From the NCBI RefSeq assembly GCF_003985155.1, contig NZ_ML133699.1, positions 83,256 through 147,255 on the forward strand: a stretch of DNA of 64,000 bases. The letters run 5' to 3'. The position numbers were made by a program, and so were the translations under genes. Below, one piece after another: positions 50,154 to 59,671 of this stretch (position 1 is the stretch's first letter; each line of letters starts with the position of its first letter). The notes beneath the pieces were generated by a model. It did no database searches. It was not told where the DNA came from and saw nothing but the letters and a program-made list of their open reading frames with translations. Source of the stretch: Rhizobium vallis. Lineage in GTDB: Bacteria; Pseudomonadota; Alphaproteobacteria; Rhizobiales; Rhizobiaceae.

Positions 50154-50843
50154 GCAACGGTGCTTGATGTTGCCAGGCGCCCATGCCCGGGGCGGTTTCT
50201 GTTTAAAGGCGCCGCGGCTGACCGGCAACTGGCGACCGGAGAACACCAAGCGTCCGCCATTTCGGATTTCCCGGTTTCAATAGTGAAACACGTCAAGGAC
50301 TGGTATATTCTGGGCGGCGTCCCGCGCAAGATGATAAAACGGCGGCCAATCGACGGACTGACCGCCTTTTTGTGCCTGAATGTCCACCAAATTGAGCACC
50401 CCACGTTACTCCGCATTCCTCGTAGCGCAGCAGGGGGCAATCTGCTTACTGGTTCTTAAGCGTGGGATACACGGCTCCTTGGAGCGGAACGGATTTTCTC
50501 CACTGAGGTATGTTGCAACACGGCGCCGGTGCCAGCAATAGTCGGCGGGAAGGATCCAGGCGGCTCAGATGAATGTACTTGGGAGACGATCGGAACGTGG
50601 CATGGGTCAATCCGAAGCCGGACATTGTCGGATGTACGAAATGCCCGCACACTTCGTTCAGGTCGTCACGCGTGCTTGCAGAACAATGCGCCGGCCCTGA
50701 CGCCAAGACAGAAGTGTAAATTCGGCGCCTCGCATCGTGGTTGACAAACTAAATCCGCTTTCGCCGCACGCGGCGACAGAGCCGCTGGTCGAGTTCAACC
50801 CGCGGCGACTTGGTTAAAGAGAGTACCGGTAAAGCCAGTGGGG
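50154..50843. other. Gene-poor stretch of about 690 bp
   Basis: No frame here has recognisable protein character or a ribosome site. A weak hairpin (GGCGG/CCGCC arms, about 50,341-50,373) followed by TTTTT near 50,369 could end transcription of the enolase-superfamily gene. The rest shows nothing I can name; it may be decayed coding sequence at a junction between two catabolic modules. Confidence 0.4.
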
Positions 50844-51500
50844 CTATGATGGTAGCAATTCAATAAGGACGGAGCCGGCTTCGCTTATGTCCCGGGCCGT
50901 TGCCTCCGAAGCTGCATTGGCGTCCTGTTTTCTTAGAGCCGCGATCATATGCTCATGCTCCTCGTTGGCGATGGCCAGGAACCGACCCTCCTGCGCCAGT
51001 CGGTTCAGCCAGGGGCCAGTTCTCAGCCAGCACAGCCCTATCAGCTGCTGGAGATAGGGCAGTCCGGATGCCTCGTAGATTAGGAAGTGGAAGGTCTGAT
51101 TGTCCGCTAGGTAATCGGGAAAGCAGCCCCTCTCGATAGCCGCATGCATTCGATCCGAGAGGGTCTGTAGCCTGTCGCACAGCTCGCCGTCGGCCCGCGC
51201 GGCGGCAGCCTCGGCGGCGAAGCGTTCCAGGCGAAGACGAATTTCAGTGACCTCGATGAACCGGCTGCGCGTCATGACGGGAACCTGGATGGCCCGGTTC
51301 GGGGTCAGTTCCAGCGCCCCCTCCGCGATCAGCCTTTGCAACGCCTCGCGCACCGGCGTGGCCGAGATCCCGAGGCTCACGCCAAGGCCCCGGATCGTCA
51401 GAGACTGACCGGGCGCTAGCCGCCCCGTAAGAAGCGCGTTGCGCAACGTGGCATAGGCTTGCTCATGCAACGGCTCTGACGTTAGTTGTGTGAACTCCAT
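50844..51500 (-). CDS. GntR-family (FCD) regulator
   Basis: A 218-residue repressor. Its winged helix spans residues 10-72 (LHEQAYATLRNALLTGRL, GISATPVREALQRLIAEG) and its FCD domain has the pattern DNQTFHFLIYEASG. It is not a close relative of the paired GntR genes near 12-15 kb. It is the last gene on the minus strand in this cluster, about 130 bases beyond the lyase gene's 3' end, so it has either its own promoter or read-through. It probably controls the kinase/lyase/dehydratase cluster upstream of it. Confidence 0.85.
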   Translation of the reverse strand: MEFTQLTSEPLHEQAYATLRNALLTGRLAPGQSLTIRGLGVSLGISATPVREALQRLIAEGALELTPNRAIQVPVMTRSRFIEVTEIRLRLERFAAEAAAARADGELCDRLQTLSDRMHAAIERGCFPDYLADNQTFHFLIYEASGLPYLQQLIGLCWLRTGPWLNRLAQEGRFLAIANEEHEHMIAALRKQDANAASEATARDISEAGSVLIELLPS

Positions 51501-51630
51501 TCGATTTCTCTTTCCTACGTTTTGACCGAAGCTAGAACAATTTCTGTAGAACTGTGAGTGCTTTCGTCAAAAAATCCCAGAAAAACAGGACGATGGCGCC
51601 TTGCAAAGCCGACCTTGAAATCTTTAGTGG

Positions 51631-52938
51631 TCAATATGATGCCAGCGCCTCCTGCGCTGCTTCGAGAAAACGCTCGGCCTCCGTCCGGCGTAGGACCAGA
51701 GGAGGGCGAATCTTGAGGATATTTGCCCCCGGCCCGGTGGCGCTGATCAGGACCCCATTACGCCGCAGGTGGTTGACTACACGACCGGCCAGCCGCGCAT
51801 TGGGCGCACCGCCTTCCACGCATTCGACGGCGAGGAACAGCCCGGTGCCGCGCACGTCGGCAATATCGTCGCGGCCCGCGGCGATCTCCTTCAGCCCTTG
51901 TTTTAGAATAGCGCCGGTGATGCGCGCATTTTCCTGCAGTCCTTCTTCCTCGATCACGTCGAGCACTGCCATCCCAGCGGCGCAGGCCACCGCATTGCCG
52001 CCGAACGTATTGAAGTAGCGCGCTTTGGCACCGAACTCGTCGACGAGCTCCGGCCGAAGAGCCAGGCCCGCGACTGGAAAGCCGTTGCCCATTGGCTTGC
52101 CCATGGACACCATATCGGGCACCAACCCGTGGCGCTGGAAGCCCCAGAAGGCGTCCCCGGTGCGTGCGAAGCCGGGCTGCACTTCATCTGCGATGAAGAC
52201 GCCGCCCTCGGCGCGGATGAGATCGACAGCGGGTTTGAGGAAGCCTGCCGGATCGGGATAAAGCCCGTCGCTGGAAAAAATCGTGTCTACAATGAAGGCG
52301 GCCGGCTCTATATGGTCGGCCCTCAGCGAGGCGATGGCGGCGGCGAGATCCGCGGCGAGTTTTGCGCCCTGCTCGGCGGGCGCAACTGTAAGCGCATTCG
52401 GTGCCGGGATCACCCGCACGCGCGATCCGCGTGGTACGAAGTCCCCCAGCGAAGGCGAGATCTCTGAGACCGCCTCCGTTACCCCGTGATAGGCGAGACT
52501 GGTGACGATCACGCCTTGCCGCCCGGTGAACGAGCGCGCGATCCTCAGCGCAAGGTCGTTGGCTTCCGATCCGGTGCAGGTGAACATGGTGTGGCCGAGC
52601 GCTGGTGGCATGGTCTTGAGCAGCCTGTCCGCATAGGCGACGACGCCCTCATGCAGATAGCGGGTATGGGTGTTAAGTGTGCCGAGTTGGCGCGTGATGG
52701 CCTCAATCACCTTCGGATGACAATGGCCGACCGACGCTACATTGTTATAGGCGTCGAGATAGGCCTTGCCCTTGTTGTCGTAGAGCCAGACTCCTTCGCC
52801 GCGCACAAGGTGCAGCGGTTCTTCGTAGAACAAACGATAGGCCGGGCCGAGCACCTTGTTGCGGTGCTCGATCAGGGCCGCATCCTCGGCTTCAAGGCTC
52901 GAAATGCGTTTCGGGTCAAAGGCGTTGACCATAGTCAT
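51631..52938 (-). CDS. Class III PLP enzyme, probable phospho-lyase, second copy
   Basis: A 435-residue PLP enzyme homologous along its full length to that at 16,964. Shared blocks are NNVASVGHCHP, LNTHTRYLHE, FTCTGSEANDLALRIAR, IADEVQPGFARTG and MGKPMGNG with the Schiff-base lysine. The ending (NILKIRPPLV) also matches. As in the first copy the APH-fold kinase gene is adjacent, here upstream by six bases. I infer cleavage of a phosphorylated amino alcohol into an aldehyde, ammonia and phosphate. The codon choice is more GC-rich than in copy 1, hinting at a separate origin rather than a recent tandem duplication. Confidence 0.8.
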   Translation of the reverse strand: MTMVNAFDPKRISSLEAEDAALIEHRNKVLGPAYRLFYEEPLHLVRGEGVWLYDNKGKAYLDAYNNVASVGHCHPKVIEAITRQLGTLNTHTRYLHEGVVAYADRLLKTMPPALGHTMFTCTGSEANDLALRIARSFTGRQGVIVTSLAYHGVTEAVSEISPSLGDFVPRGSRVRVIPAPNALTVAPAEQGAKLAADLAAAIASLRADHIEPAAFIVDTIFSSDGLYPDPAGFLKPAVDLIRAEGGVFIADEVQPGFARTGDAFWGFQRHGLVPDMVSMGKPMGNGFPVAGLALRPELVDEFGAKARYFNTFGGNAVACAAGMAVLDVIEEEGLQENARITGAILKQGLKEIAAGRDDIADVRGTGLFLAVECVEGGAPNARLAGRVVNHLRRNGVLISATGPGANILKIRPPLVLRRTEAERFLEAAQEALASY

Positions 52939-52944
52939 GGCAAT

Positions 52945-54093
52945 TTACTCCGGTTTGGCGGAAAGAGCGGCTGCGTGCAGAGTTTCCGCGGCTTTGTTTG
53001 GGCCGATGCGGTCGACTACGTCCAACCCCCGAAGCGAGGCCGCGGCATTGCGCAGAATATAGCCGGCGTTTTCGGGATAGCGTCGCGCCCGCCATGCCGT
53101 GATCGCGAGCGTGGTGATGTGGCGCAGCCGGATCAGGTCCGGGAGCAGCATGAATTCCTCCTCCTCTAGGGGCAAGACGCGGTAGTATCCAGTGACCATC
53201 TCGGCGACCCGGCTCAGCGGTTCGGTGTCGTCGGTGATGTGGTAGGAGCAGGCTACGGCGAGGTCACAAAGCGTCGGCGTATGCACCATATCGCCGAAAT
53301 CGATAATCCCGGTCGGCCGCGTGGCCTCGGTCGCATTCACCACGAGGTTGTGGGGGTTGAAATCGTTATGGACGATTTGGGCGCGCAGATGTGGCAGGCG
53401 CGGTGCGATCTCTGCATCGAAGCGGTCAAGGAGGGCGATCAGCCGGACCCGCAGCGTGCTGTCCTCAACCGAGTCGAGCATAGGGCGTAGGCGCCCCGCA
53501 TGTTTGATATCCCATTGCAGCACATGGCCCGCCGCGGGATGAAAGAAGCCGCGCAGTGCTTTGGTCAGCCGCGCGAGTAGGGCGCCTATGCCGCGGTGCA
53601 GGTCAGGGCCGGGGCTGGCCGCGTGCAGCATGGTGCCGTCGATGAAGGTCAACAGCCGCGCCACATGTTTTTGCCCGGAAGGTCCGGTTACGATCTCCCA
53701 GGGTTTGCCCTCCCGCGTCTCGCAGATGCGTTGCACCGGCAACGCCGGATCAATGGCGGCAAGATGCGCAAGGGCTGCGGTCTGCATCGCCGTCACGGCG
53801 CGGTCCTCCGCGGCATTGGTGATCTTCAGGAGAGCTTGCTCGCCGCCCGCAAGACGGATTTGGAAGTTCGAATCCCGCTCGGAGGATAGCATTCGCATCT
53901 CGCCGGCAATGCCGAACACGAGTTCCGCGATGCGGGCGCCTTCTTTCAGCGAGATGCCTGGCGGAGGCACGGACAGAAGCGCACTTTCGGTGATTGCTCC
54001 GATCTCGGCCGTACGAGCCGGGTCTGTCGTCGCGAAGAAAGGCGGCAGGCCGCCGGAAGGCCCGGCTGCGGCGGGGTGGGGATTGATTAACAC
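52945..54093 (-). CDS. APH-fold kinase, second copy
   Basis: A 382-residue kinase with VHNDFNPHNLVVN as catalytic loop and GIIDFGDMVHTPTLCDLAVA as metal motif, matching the kinase at 15,898; YPENAGYILRN matches YILRN of copy 1. The frame extends much further upstream into the SDR gene, but that stretch is arginine- and serine-rich shadow sequence. I chose a GTG at 54,093 preceded by AAGGAT. It should phosphorylate the hydroxyl of an amino alcohol (or aminated polyol) for the adjoining lyase. Confidence 0.76.
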   Translation of the reverse strand: MLINPHPAAAGPSGGLPPFFATTDPARTAEIGAITESALLSVPPPGISLKEGARIAELVFGIAGEMRMLSSERDSNFQIRLAGGEQALLKITNAAEDRAVTAMQTAALAHLAAIDPALPVQRICETREGKPWEIVTGPSGQKHVARLLTFIDGTMLHAASPGPDLHRGIGALLARLTKALRGFFHPAAGHVLQWDIKHAGRLRPMLDSVEDSTLRVRLIALLDRFDAEIAPRLPHLRAQIVHNDFNPHNLVVNATEATRPTGIIDFGDMVHTPTLCDLAVACSYHITDDTEPLSRVAEMVTGYYRVLPLEEEEFMLLPDLIRLRHITTLAITAWRARRYPENAGYILRNAAASLRGLDVVDRIGPNKAAETLHAAALSAKPE

Positions 54094-54127
54094 TACAATA
54101 TCCTTGTTGCTGTGCTTGGCTGCTTGG

Positions 54128-54919
54128 TCAAACCGAAGAGTTGCTGCCGCCGGCGAGGCACTCGCCGCCATCGACCACCAGCGCATGGCCGGTGATGAAG
54201 GAAGAGCGATCCGAACACAGAAAGAGCACGGCTTCTGCGATCTCCTCCGGTCGACCAAAGCGGCCCATTGGCACCAGGTCGCGCACGACCTTTTCCAGCG
54301 CCGCGCGGCCGCCGAGCTGCGCCTCGTATGGCCCGTTAAACGGCGTGTCGACCCAGCCGGGGCAAAGCGCATTCACCCGGATGCCGTCGCGGGCGTAGTC
54401 AAGCGCGATCTGTTTGGTCATGGTGATGACGGCCGACTTGGTGGTTATATAAGCAAGCATTCCCTTGTCGAGAAACACGCCGGCGTTCGACGCGGTGTTG
54501 AGGATCACTCCGCCGCCCTGCGCTCGCATATGAGGGAGCGCTGCCTTGCAGGCCGCAAACTGCGCGACTACATTGATCTCGTAGCTCTTGCGCATGTCGG
54601 CGGTATTGATCTGCTCCAGTGACCCGCCGATCTGGATGCCCGCGTGATTGTGCAAGATGTTCAGCGCGCCGTGCTCGCGCACGAGCTTGGCAAAGACTTC
54701 GGTCACCTCGGCTTCGTCCGCCACATCCATCGCCGACGATGCGGAAAACCCGCCGGCGGCGCGGATAGCCTCCGTGGTTTCCTCTGCCAGTTCGGCTTCG
54801 CGGTCGGTCGCCATCACGAAGCAACCGTTGGCGGCAAGGATATGGGCGGATTGCCGGCCGATCCCAGATCCGGCTGCCGTGACGAGCGCGGTCTTGCCGC
54901 TTAGAAGCGTGTAGCTCAT
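54128..54919 (-). CDS. Short-chain dehydrogenase/reductase
   Basis: A 263-residue classical SDR. TAAGSGIGRQSA binds NAD(H), N-x-A-G is replaced by NHAGI, a serine lies in LNTASNAGV, and Tyr/Lys are in AYITTKSAV. CPGWVDTPF follows. It overlaps the ABC ATPase stop by four bases, so it belongs to the transporter operon. It likely oxidises the imported alcohol or polyol before or beside the kinase/lyase route. Confidence 0.88.
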   Translation of the reverse strand: MSYTLLSGKTALVTAAGSGIGRQSAHILAANGCFVMATDREAELAEETTEAIRAAGGFSASSAMDVADEAEVTEVFAKLVREHGALNILHNHAGIQIGGSLEQINTADMRKSYEINVVAQFAACKAALPHMRAQGGGVILNTASNAGVFLDKGMLAYITTKSAVITMTKQIALDYARDGIRVNALCPGWVDTPFNGPYEAQLGGRAALEKVVRDLVPMGRFGRPEEIAEAVLFLCSDRSSFITGHALVVDGGECLAGGSNSSV

Positions 54920-56010
54920 GGGGTGCCTCCTTGACGTAGGCTGCTCTCAGTTTTCGCGTCGAACAGGTGCACGGCTCCGGCATCCACATGGAAGCGGCGC
55001 ACCTGACCGCGCTCCGGCGCCGTGCCGGGCTGTAGGCGTAAAGTGACCTCTTGGCCGGCAACGTCGCCGATGACGTAGACTTCGGCGCCGCAGGGTTCGA
55101 TTAGCGACGCGGTGATGGCAAATGACGGCCAGTCGGGGCTGCGTGCTTCCAAGTAGAACGCCTCCGGTCGCACGCCGAGCAGGACTTGGCGGCCGCGCTC
55201 GCCCTTCAGGTGAGCGAATGCCGGCGGCAGCGGGAAGGAGGCGCCTTTCGGCACGGTAATCACACCGTCCCCGACCGTAGCTGGAAGTAGGTTCATGGCC
55301 GGCGAGCCGATGAATTTGGCGATGAAGGTGTTGGCGGGGCGATTGTAGAGATCGTCCGGTGAGCCGATCTGCTCGATCCTGCCGGCGCGCATGGCGACGA
55401 TACGGTCGGCGAGCGTCATGGCTTCGATCTGATCGTGGGTGACGTAGATCACCGTCTGCTTCTCTTCCAGATGCATCCGCTTGATCTCGGCGCGCATCGA
55501 GGTGCGAAGCTGTGCATCTAGGTTGGACAGCGGTTCGTCGAAGAGATAGACTGCGGGCTGGCGCACCATCGCGCGGCCCATGGCGACGCGCTGGCGCTGC
55601 CCGCCCGACAGTTCCCGCGGCTTGCGCGAAAGCAGGTGGTCGATATGCAACATTTTCGCCGCGCGGTTCACCTGGTCGTTGATTTCCGACTGCGAAACCT
55701 TCGCAAGTTTCAAGCTGAAGCTCATGTTCTCGGCTGCGGTCATATGCGGGTAGAGGGCATAGGACTGGAAGACCATCGCGATATCACGGTCGCGCGGCGA
55801 AAGGTGCGTCACCGCGCGCTCGCCAATGCGGATCTCGCCCGCCGTAGTAGCTTCCAGCCCGGCTATCATGCGCAGTAGCGTTGTCTTGCCGCAGCCGGAA
55901 GGGCCAACTAGCACGACGAATTCCCCGTTAGCGATCCTCAAATCAAGGTCGCGAATAATATCGACAGAGCCAAAGTTTTTGACGAGCCGAACCACTTCCA
56001 CCTGGGCCAT
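54916..56010 (-). CDS. Sugar-type ABC transporter ATPase (UgpC/MalK-like)
   Basis: A 364-residue ATPase. Walker A GPSGCGKTT, Q-loop VFQSYALYPHMT, signature LSGGQRQR, Walker B YLFDEPLSNLDAQLR, H-loop VTHDQ, and a C-terminal OB-type regulatory domain. These are marks of the CUT1 family that imports sugars, polyols and glycerol phosphates. AAGGGA lies before the ATG at 56,010. It is separated from the permease and binding-protein genes by the dehydratase genes, so catabolic genes are embedded within the transport operon. Confidence 0.9.
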   Translation of the reverse strand: MAQVEVVRLVKNFGSVDIIRDLDLRIANGEFVVLVGPSGCGKTTLLRMIAGLEATTAGEIRIGERAVTHLSPRDRDIAMVFQSYALYPHMTAAENMSFSLKLAKVSQSEINDQVNRAAKMLHIDHLLSRKPRELSGGQRQRVAMGRAMVRQPAVYLFDEPLSNLDAQLRTSMRAEIKRMHLEEKQTVIYVTHDQIEAMTLADRIVAMRAGRIEQIGSPDDLYNRPANTFIAKFIGSPAMNLLPATVGDGVITVPKGASFPLPPAFAHLKGERGRQVLLGVRPEAFYLEARSPDWPSFAITASLIEPCGAEVYVIGDVAGQEVTLRLQPGTAPERGQVRRFHVDAGAVHLFDAKTESSLRQGGTP

Positions 56011-56024
56011 TTGTATTCCCTTTG

Positions 56025-56447
56025 CTAGAATCTTTTTGTGAAAAGACCGCGTCGTTCGCACACGTCGGCGGCCTCCTCGATCATGGCGGCGATCCGGGTT
56101 GCGCCATAGTCGCGCCGCATCAGCGCGGCTTGCGCACGCAGTTCCTCGGCGGATCTCGCGCGGCCGGGGCGCAGCAGTTCATAGGTATTGAGGAGCGTCT
56201 CCTGCGGCACGGCGACCAACTCCGCGGCGCGCTCGAAATTCTCGGCGAGACGGTCGCGGCCCGTCGCGCGTGCGATATCAGCCTGCAGTCGCAGCACTGC
56301 GGGCGAGATCGCCAAATCCTGTGCGCCGACCCGGCCTTCCAGCACGGCGTCGACAGTGAAATCCTCAAGTCTGAGCCCCGTTTTGCTACGTACCAGATGA
56401 GGCGCCTTTTCGGAGAGGGGGTAGAGATTGCGAGCATCTGAACTCAT
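56025..56447 (-). CDS. B12-dependent diol/glycerol dehydratase small subunit
   Basis: A 140-residue protein of the PduE/DhaB3 family, close to the 141 residues of the Klebsiella glycerol dehydratase gamma chain. YPLSEKAPHLVRSKTG opens it, then LEGRVGAQDLAISPAVLRLQ, RLAENFERAAEL and LRPGRARSAEEL. The small subunit helps hold the adenosylcobalamin enzyme together. It starts within the stop of the large/medium fusion (overlap of four bases). Confidence 0.9.
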   Translation of the reverse strand: MSSDARNLYPLSEKAPHLVRSKTGLRLEDFTVDAVLEGRVGAQDLAISPAVLRLQADIARATGRDRLAENFERAAELVAVPQETLLNTYELLRPGRARSAEELRAQAALMRRDYGATRIAAMIEEAADVCERRGLFTKRF

Positions 56448-58717
56448 GCATTCCGCTCCGGACTGGCGAAGAACATCTCTTCCGGCTCGGCGCCGGGTTC
56501 GGTCATTTCCGTTTCGATGGCGTAGAGCAACGCGACACGCGGGTGGAAGCGCGCGCCGAGCGCCTGCCCGTTATTGGTCACGATAATCGGCTCGGGCGTC
56601 TCGCCCCAGGTCATGCGCCCGGCATTACGGCCCATGGCGCGATATTGCTCCAGCGATACTAATGGCGCGTTGGAGAATAGCTCCAAGTTCATGTGCGGCA
56701 GCCGGTCCATTTGGTGGATGATCGCGGTGCCCTTGGCCTGAACGCCTATACCATAACCAGAACCTGCCAGATGGGCAGCACTCAGGCCCAGAAAGGATGT
56801 GTCTGCCGTGTGGCGGATCCGAACCACACGCGGCATTCCGCCACCTTCCAGCACACCCTTCGTCAATGCATCTAAGACTTCGCTGACGGCGTGTCCCGCA
56901 GTCGTACAATGCAGTCGATCACCGAAAGCTGGCGAAATGCCTATGACGACCTCGTGTGGATCCTCGCCCTTTGCAGCAATTCCGATTGAGTAAAGTTGCG
57001 CCGAACCCGTCGGGGGCTCGTGATTTCCCTCCGCCGCCAAGACGTGGCTGCGATTGATAGTGCCACGAACCGCCTTGACACGGTCCCAGCGCGGCTGGTT
57101 CATCCGGTAGCCGGTGCCAGGCCCGGAATAGTTGTTTGGCTCATTTACCGCACTGATGACCCTGCCATCGCGAACGACAGCTGAGGTCTGGAGATAGTCT
57201 CCGCTTATGCGTTGGCGCAACATGCTCATCAGGTTTTCGGCCATGTCGCGGCGGCCGCGCAGGGCCAGCGCTTTCACGACATCGAGCGCTGTCAGGCCGC
57301 GAGCAGCGATATCTCGACTAATTTGAAGGGTGCGCCTGGGAGTAAAGGTCTCCGTGTCCTCTGAGCCGGAAGCGAAGATGACGCTATTCTTCATGTCTGC
57401 ATCGGCCGTGGCGAGGCCGAGCTCATCGAGGACATCCGCAAGTGCTTCAACGGCCTGGCTTCGTGCGTGCAACGCCTTCTCTTCTTCTAGCGGGGCGAGC
57501 CCGCCATCTACCTCGAAGTCGCGTTGCAGGACGAGGTAATCTTCCATTTCCTCTGCATTGAACAACGACGGATTAAAGGAGTTATCGTAGGCGCGAATTG
57601 AGCCGAACCCGGAGGTAATAAGGTCCGATCCAGCAAGCAAATAGGGGGTTATCTTGGCCCCGATGCGGATTTCCGACTCTGACGTCCTCGTATCGTTGCC
57701 GGAGGCGCACTCCAGTCCGAGCCATACTGCGAGAAGGTTTTCCGCCATCAACTCGCGCACGCCACCTGGCATTGATGCCGTTAGTGGCGCGCCGTCTATG
57801 CCGCCGTTCTGGGTCCCCTGTACGCCCATGGCTCGCTGGAGGCACAAACAGCGCGCCTCCAGATACAGCACTGAACGTTGTTCATGATAGCCCATTAGCA
57901 GTTCTGCGCCAGCTCCCGATGTGCAGCGCGCCTTGATGCCCCTAGATGCGTAGGCCGCGGTCAGGAAGGTTTTCGACCAAGGCGTGTCGTCACCGTCGAC
58001 AAAGGATCGTTCACTGCCGTAGACTGAAACGGTTTCGGCATATGTAGCAAGGCCGGCCAGCCCGATCTTGAGCTCTTCTGCTTCCTCGATCGAGCATTGA
58101 AAGAGAGTGCTGCCACGTCCGACTGCCGCACCCACCGTGCAGGCGAGTGCGTTGGCCCAAGCATTGCCCGCCACTCGCATCGTGGTTTCGATTTCGTCGA
58201 AGCCTAGTGCCACGGCAATGGCGGAATCGGCTGCGAGTTGCAGCGGATCATCCTTAGCGTTGGTGACGTGCGCCTGGTTTCCGGGGCTGTGCCTCTGGCG
58301 CATCTTGGAATAGGCAAATGTCACCTCGAGTGCCGACAGCTTACCTACTACTTCAGCCAGTTTGGCAGGGGTCATCCCTCGCGCCAGACGTTCAAGCTCC
58401 GTCCGTGATACGTTAACGTCTACTAACATCCGTGCCACAAGCGTGCTGTCGAGTTCCATAGCTTCCTTGGCCACGGAAACATCGATGTGGTGGGCAGCGA
58501 TGAAGGCGTCGAGAATATCGAAATCCGCTGCCTTCCGACCATCCATCTCGAGAACATCGCCCTTGGGTCCGACCTTGAGCCCCGGAGCGGGATCGAACGG
58601 CGAATGGAGAACCGCGAATCCATCCTCCGGACTTTCCTCTGAGAAACTGTCGAGCCGGAGGGGGCGCTTGTCCCACTCCAGCATACGCTTCCAACGCGGT
58701 GGCCGGTTCTGCGTCAT
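56444..58717 (-). CDS. B12-dependent diol/glycerol dehydratase, fused large and medium subunits
   Basis: A 757-residue protein. Residues 1-550 are the large (PduC/DhaB1) subunit: FDPAPGLKVGPKG, NQAHVTNAKDDP, IETTMRVAG, YAETVSVYGSE, GVQGTQNGG and SGNDTRTSE keep the Gln, His, Glu and Asp positions known to bind substrate and metal in Klebsiella. Residues 575-757 are the medium (PduD/DhaB2) subunit: EVVIGISPAFGD, VVRIRHTADTSFLG, GSGYGIGVQAKGTAIIHQ and LELFSNAPL. In enterobacteria these are two genes; here they are one, with a 25-residue linker. The reaction would be diol to aldehyde plus water by a radical mechanism. GGGAGA precedes the ATG. No reactivating factor is encoded in the window. Confidence 0.92.
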   Translation of the reverse strand: MTQNRPPRWKRMLEWDKRPLRLDSFSEESPEDGFAVLHSPFDPAPGLKVGPKGDVLEMDGRKAADFDILDAFIAAHHIDVSVAKEAMELDSTLVARMLVDVNVSRTELERLARGMTPAKLAEVVGKLSALEVTFAYSKMRQRHSPGNQAHVTNAKDDPLQLAADSAIAVALGFDEIETTMRVAGNAWANALACTVGAAVGRGSTLFQCSIEEAEELKIGLAGLATYAETVSVYGSERSFVDGDDTPWSKTFLTAAYASRGIKARCTSGAGAELLMGYHEQRSVLYLEARCLCLQRAMGVQGTQNGGIDGAPLTASMPGGVRELMAENLLAVWLGLECASGNDTRTSESEIRIGAKITPYLLAGSDLITSGFGSIRAYDNSFNPSLFNAEEMEDYLVLQRDFEVDGGLAPLEEEKALHARSQAVEALADVLDELGLATADADMKNSVIFASGSEDTETFTPRRTLQISRDIAARGLTALDVVKALALRGRRDMAENLMSMLRQRISGDYLQTSAVVRDGRVISAVNEPNNYSGPGTGYRMNQPRWDRVKAVRGTINRSHVLAAEGNHEPPTGSAQLYSIGIAAKGEDPHEVVIGISPAFGDRLHCTTAGHAVSEVLDALTKGVLEGGGMPRVVRIRHTADTSFLGLSAAHLAGSGYGIGVQAKGTAIIHQMDRLPHMNLELFSNAPLVSLEQYRAMGRNAGRMTWGETPEPIIVTNNGQALGARFHPRVALLYAIETEMTEPGAEPEEMFFASPERNA

Positions 58718-58718
58718 G

Positions 58719-59639
58719 TCAATTCTCCCGCATGACACGCAGAAGAACGACGGTCAGGACGATTACTGCAGTGAGTAGGATGAATGAAACTGCTGCCGCC
58801 TGCCCGATGTCCAGGAACCGAAACCCGAGACGATAGGCATAAAAGCTAATAGTCTCAGTTACCTTGCCGGGACCACCCTGCGTGAGCATATAGATCAGGT
58901 CATAGCTCTTCAGAGCTGTGATCATACGGATCATCAGGGTGACAAGGATGACCGGTTTCAGCATGGGCAAGGTGACGTGGCGAAGAATCTGAAACGCATT
59001 TGCACCATCGATACGCGCAGCCTCTACCGGATCTTGCGGCAGCGACTTGAGACCTGCATAGAGCATGATGAGCATGAGCGAAGTTTCGGTCCAGATATCG
59101 ACCAGCACGACGGTTGCTAACGCAAGATGAGGATCGCCGAACCAACCCTGTTGAGGAATTCCGACGACGGAAATAATCCAGTTGATGATCCCAAGATTAG
59201 GGTTGAACATCAGGCGAAACATGAGCGCCACGGCGACTGGCGTCATGAGAATCGGAAGCATAAGGACAGTGAGATACAGTTCGCGGAACTTCAGCCAAGA
59301 CTGATTTAGCAGAAGTGCCAAACTCAAAGCGATCAGGAATTCTAGACAGACGACGATTGCCGTCAGCTTCATCGTCGTCCATGATACGCTTGCGAAATCC
59401 TCACTCAAAATGACAGCATAGTTGTGGAGCCAGACTAGGTCACCGAGCCCGTAGGTGATCACATATTCATGCAGGCTGAGCCAGAAGGAATAGATAAGTG
59501 GCCCGGCAACTACGCAGGCTAGAACGATAATTGTCGGCATCATGAACAATAGTTTGTAGAATGCGAACGAATATCCGTCCGTTTTGCGCGATTGGGCGGA
59601 ACGCGAAGGTGTCGCAGCGGTTCGGCTAATGCTTGTCAT
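58719..59639 (-). CDS. Sugar-type ABC transporter permease 1 (MalF/UgpA-like)
   Basis: A 306-residue inner-membrane protein with six helices after a 22-residue cytoplasmic start. GLKSLPQDPVEAARIDGANA is the EAA loop, and LTQGGPGKVTETISFYAY is diagnostic for the family. An upstream in-frame GTG (59,657) is a possible start. Its stop is one base from the dehydratase start codon, so transport and dehydration genes are translationally linked. Confidence 0.88.
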   Translation of the reverse strand: MTSISRTAATPSRSAQSRKTDGYSFAFYKLLFMMPTIIVLACVVAGPLIYSFWLSLHEYVITYGLGDLVWLHNYAVILSEDFASVSWTTMKLTAIVVCLEFLIALSLALLLNQSWLKFRELYLTVLMLPILMTPVAVALMFRLMFNPNLGIINWIISVVGIPQQGWFGDPHLALATVVLVDIWTETSLMLIMLYAGLKSLPQDPVEAARIDGANAFQILRHVTLPMLKPVILVTLMIRMITALKSYDLIYMLTQGGPGKVTETISFYAYRLGFRFLDIGQAAAVSFILLTAVIVLTVVLLRVMREN

Positions 59640-59671
59640 GCTAATGGGTCCGTACACGATGGGATCAACGC

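Noticed and set aside
50160..50459. Open frame of 99 residues after the third enolase-superfamily gene
   Set aside because: No family resemblance, no ribosome site, and a hairpin with T-run lies inside it.
54094..54372. Long N-terminal extension of the second APH-fold kinase
   Set aside because: It overlaps the SDR gene on the same strand in another frame, is arginine/serine rich, and shows no similarity to the first kinase.
58718..58738. Earlier start of the dehydratase fusion inside the permease gene
   Set aside because: GGGAGA lies before the ATG at 58,717, and the extra residues have no counterpart in the family.
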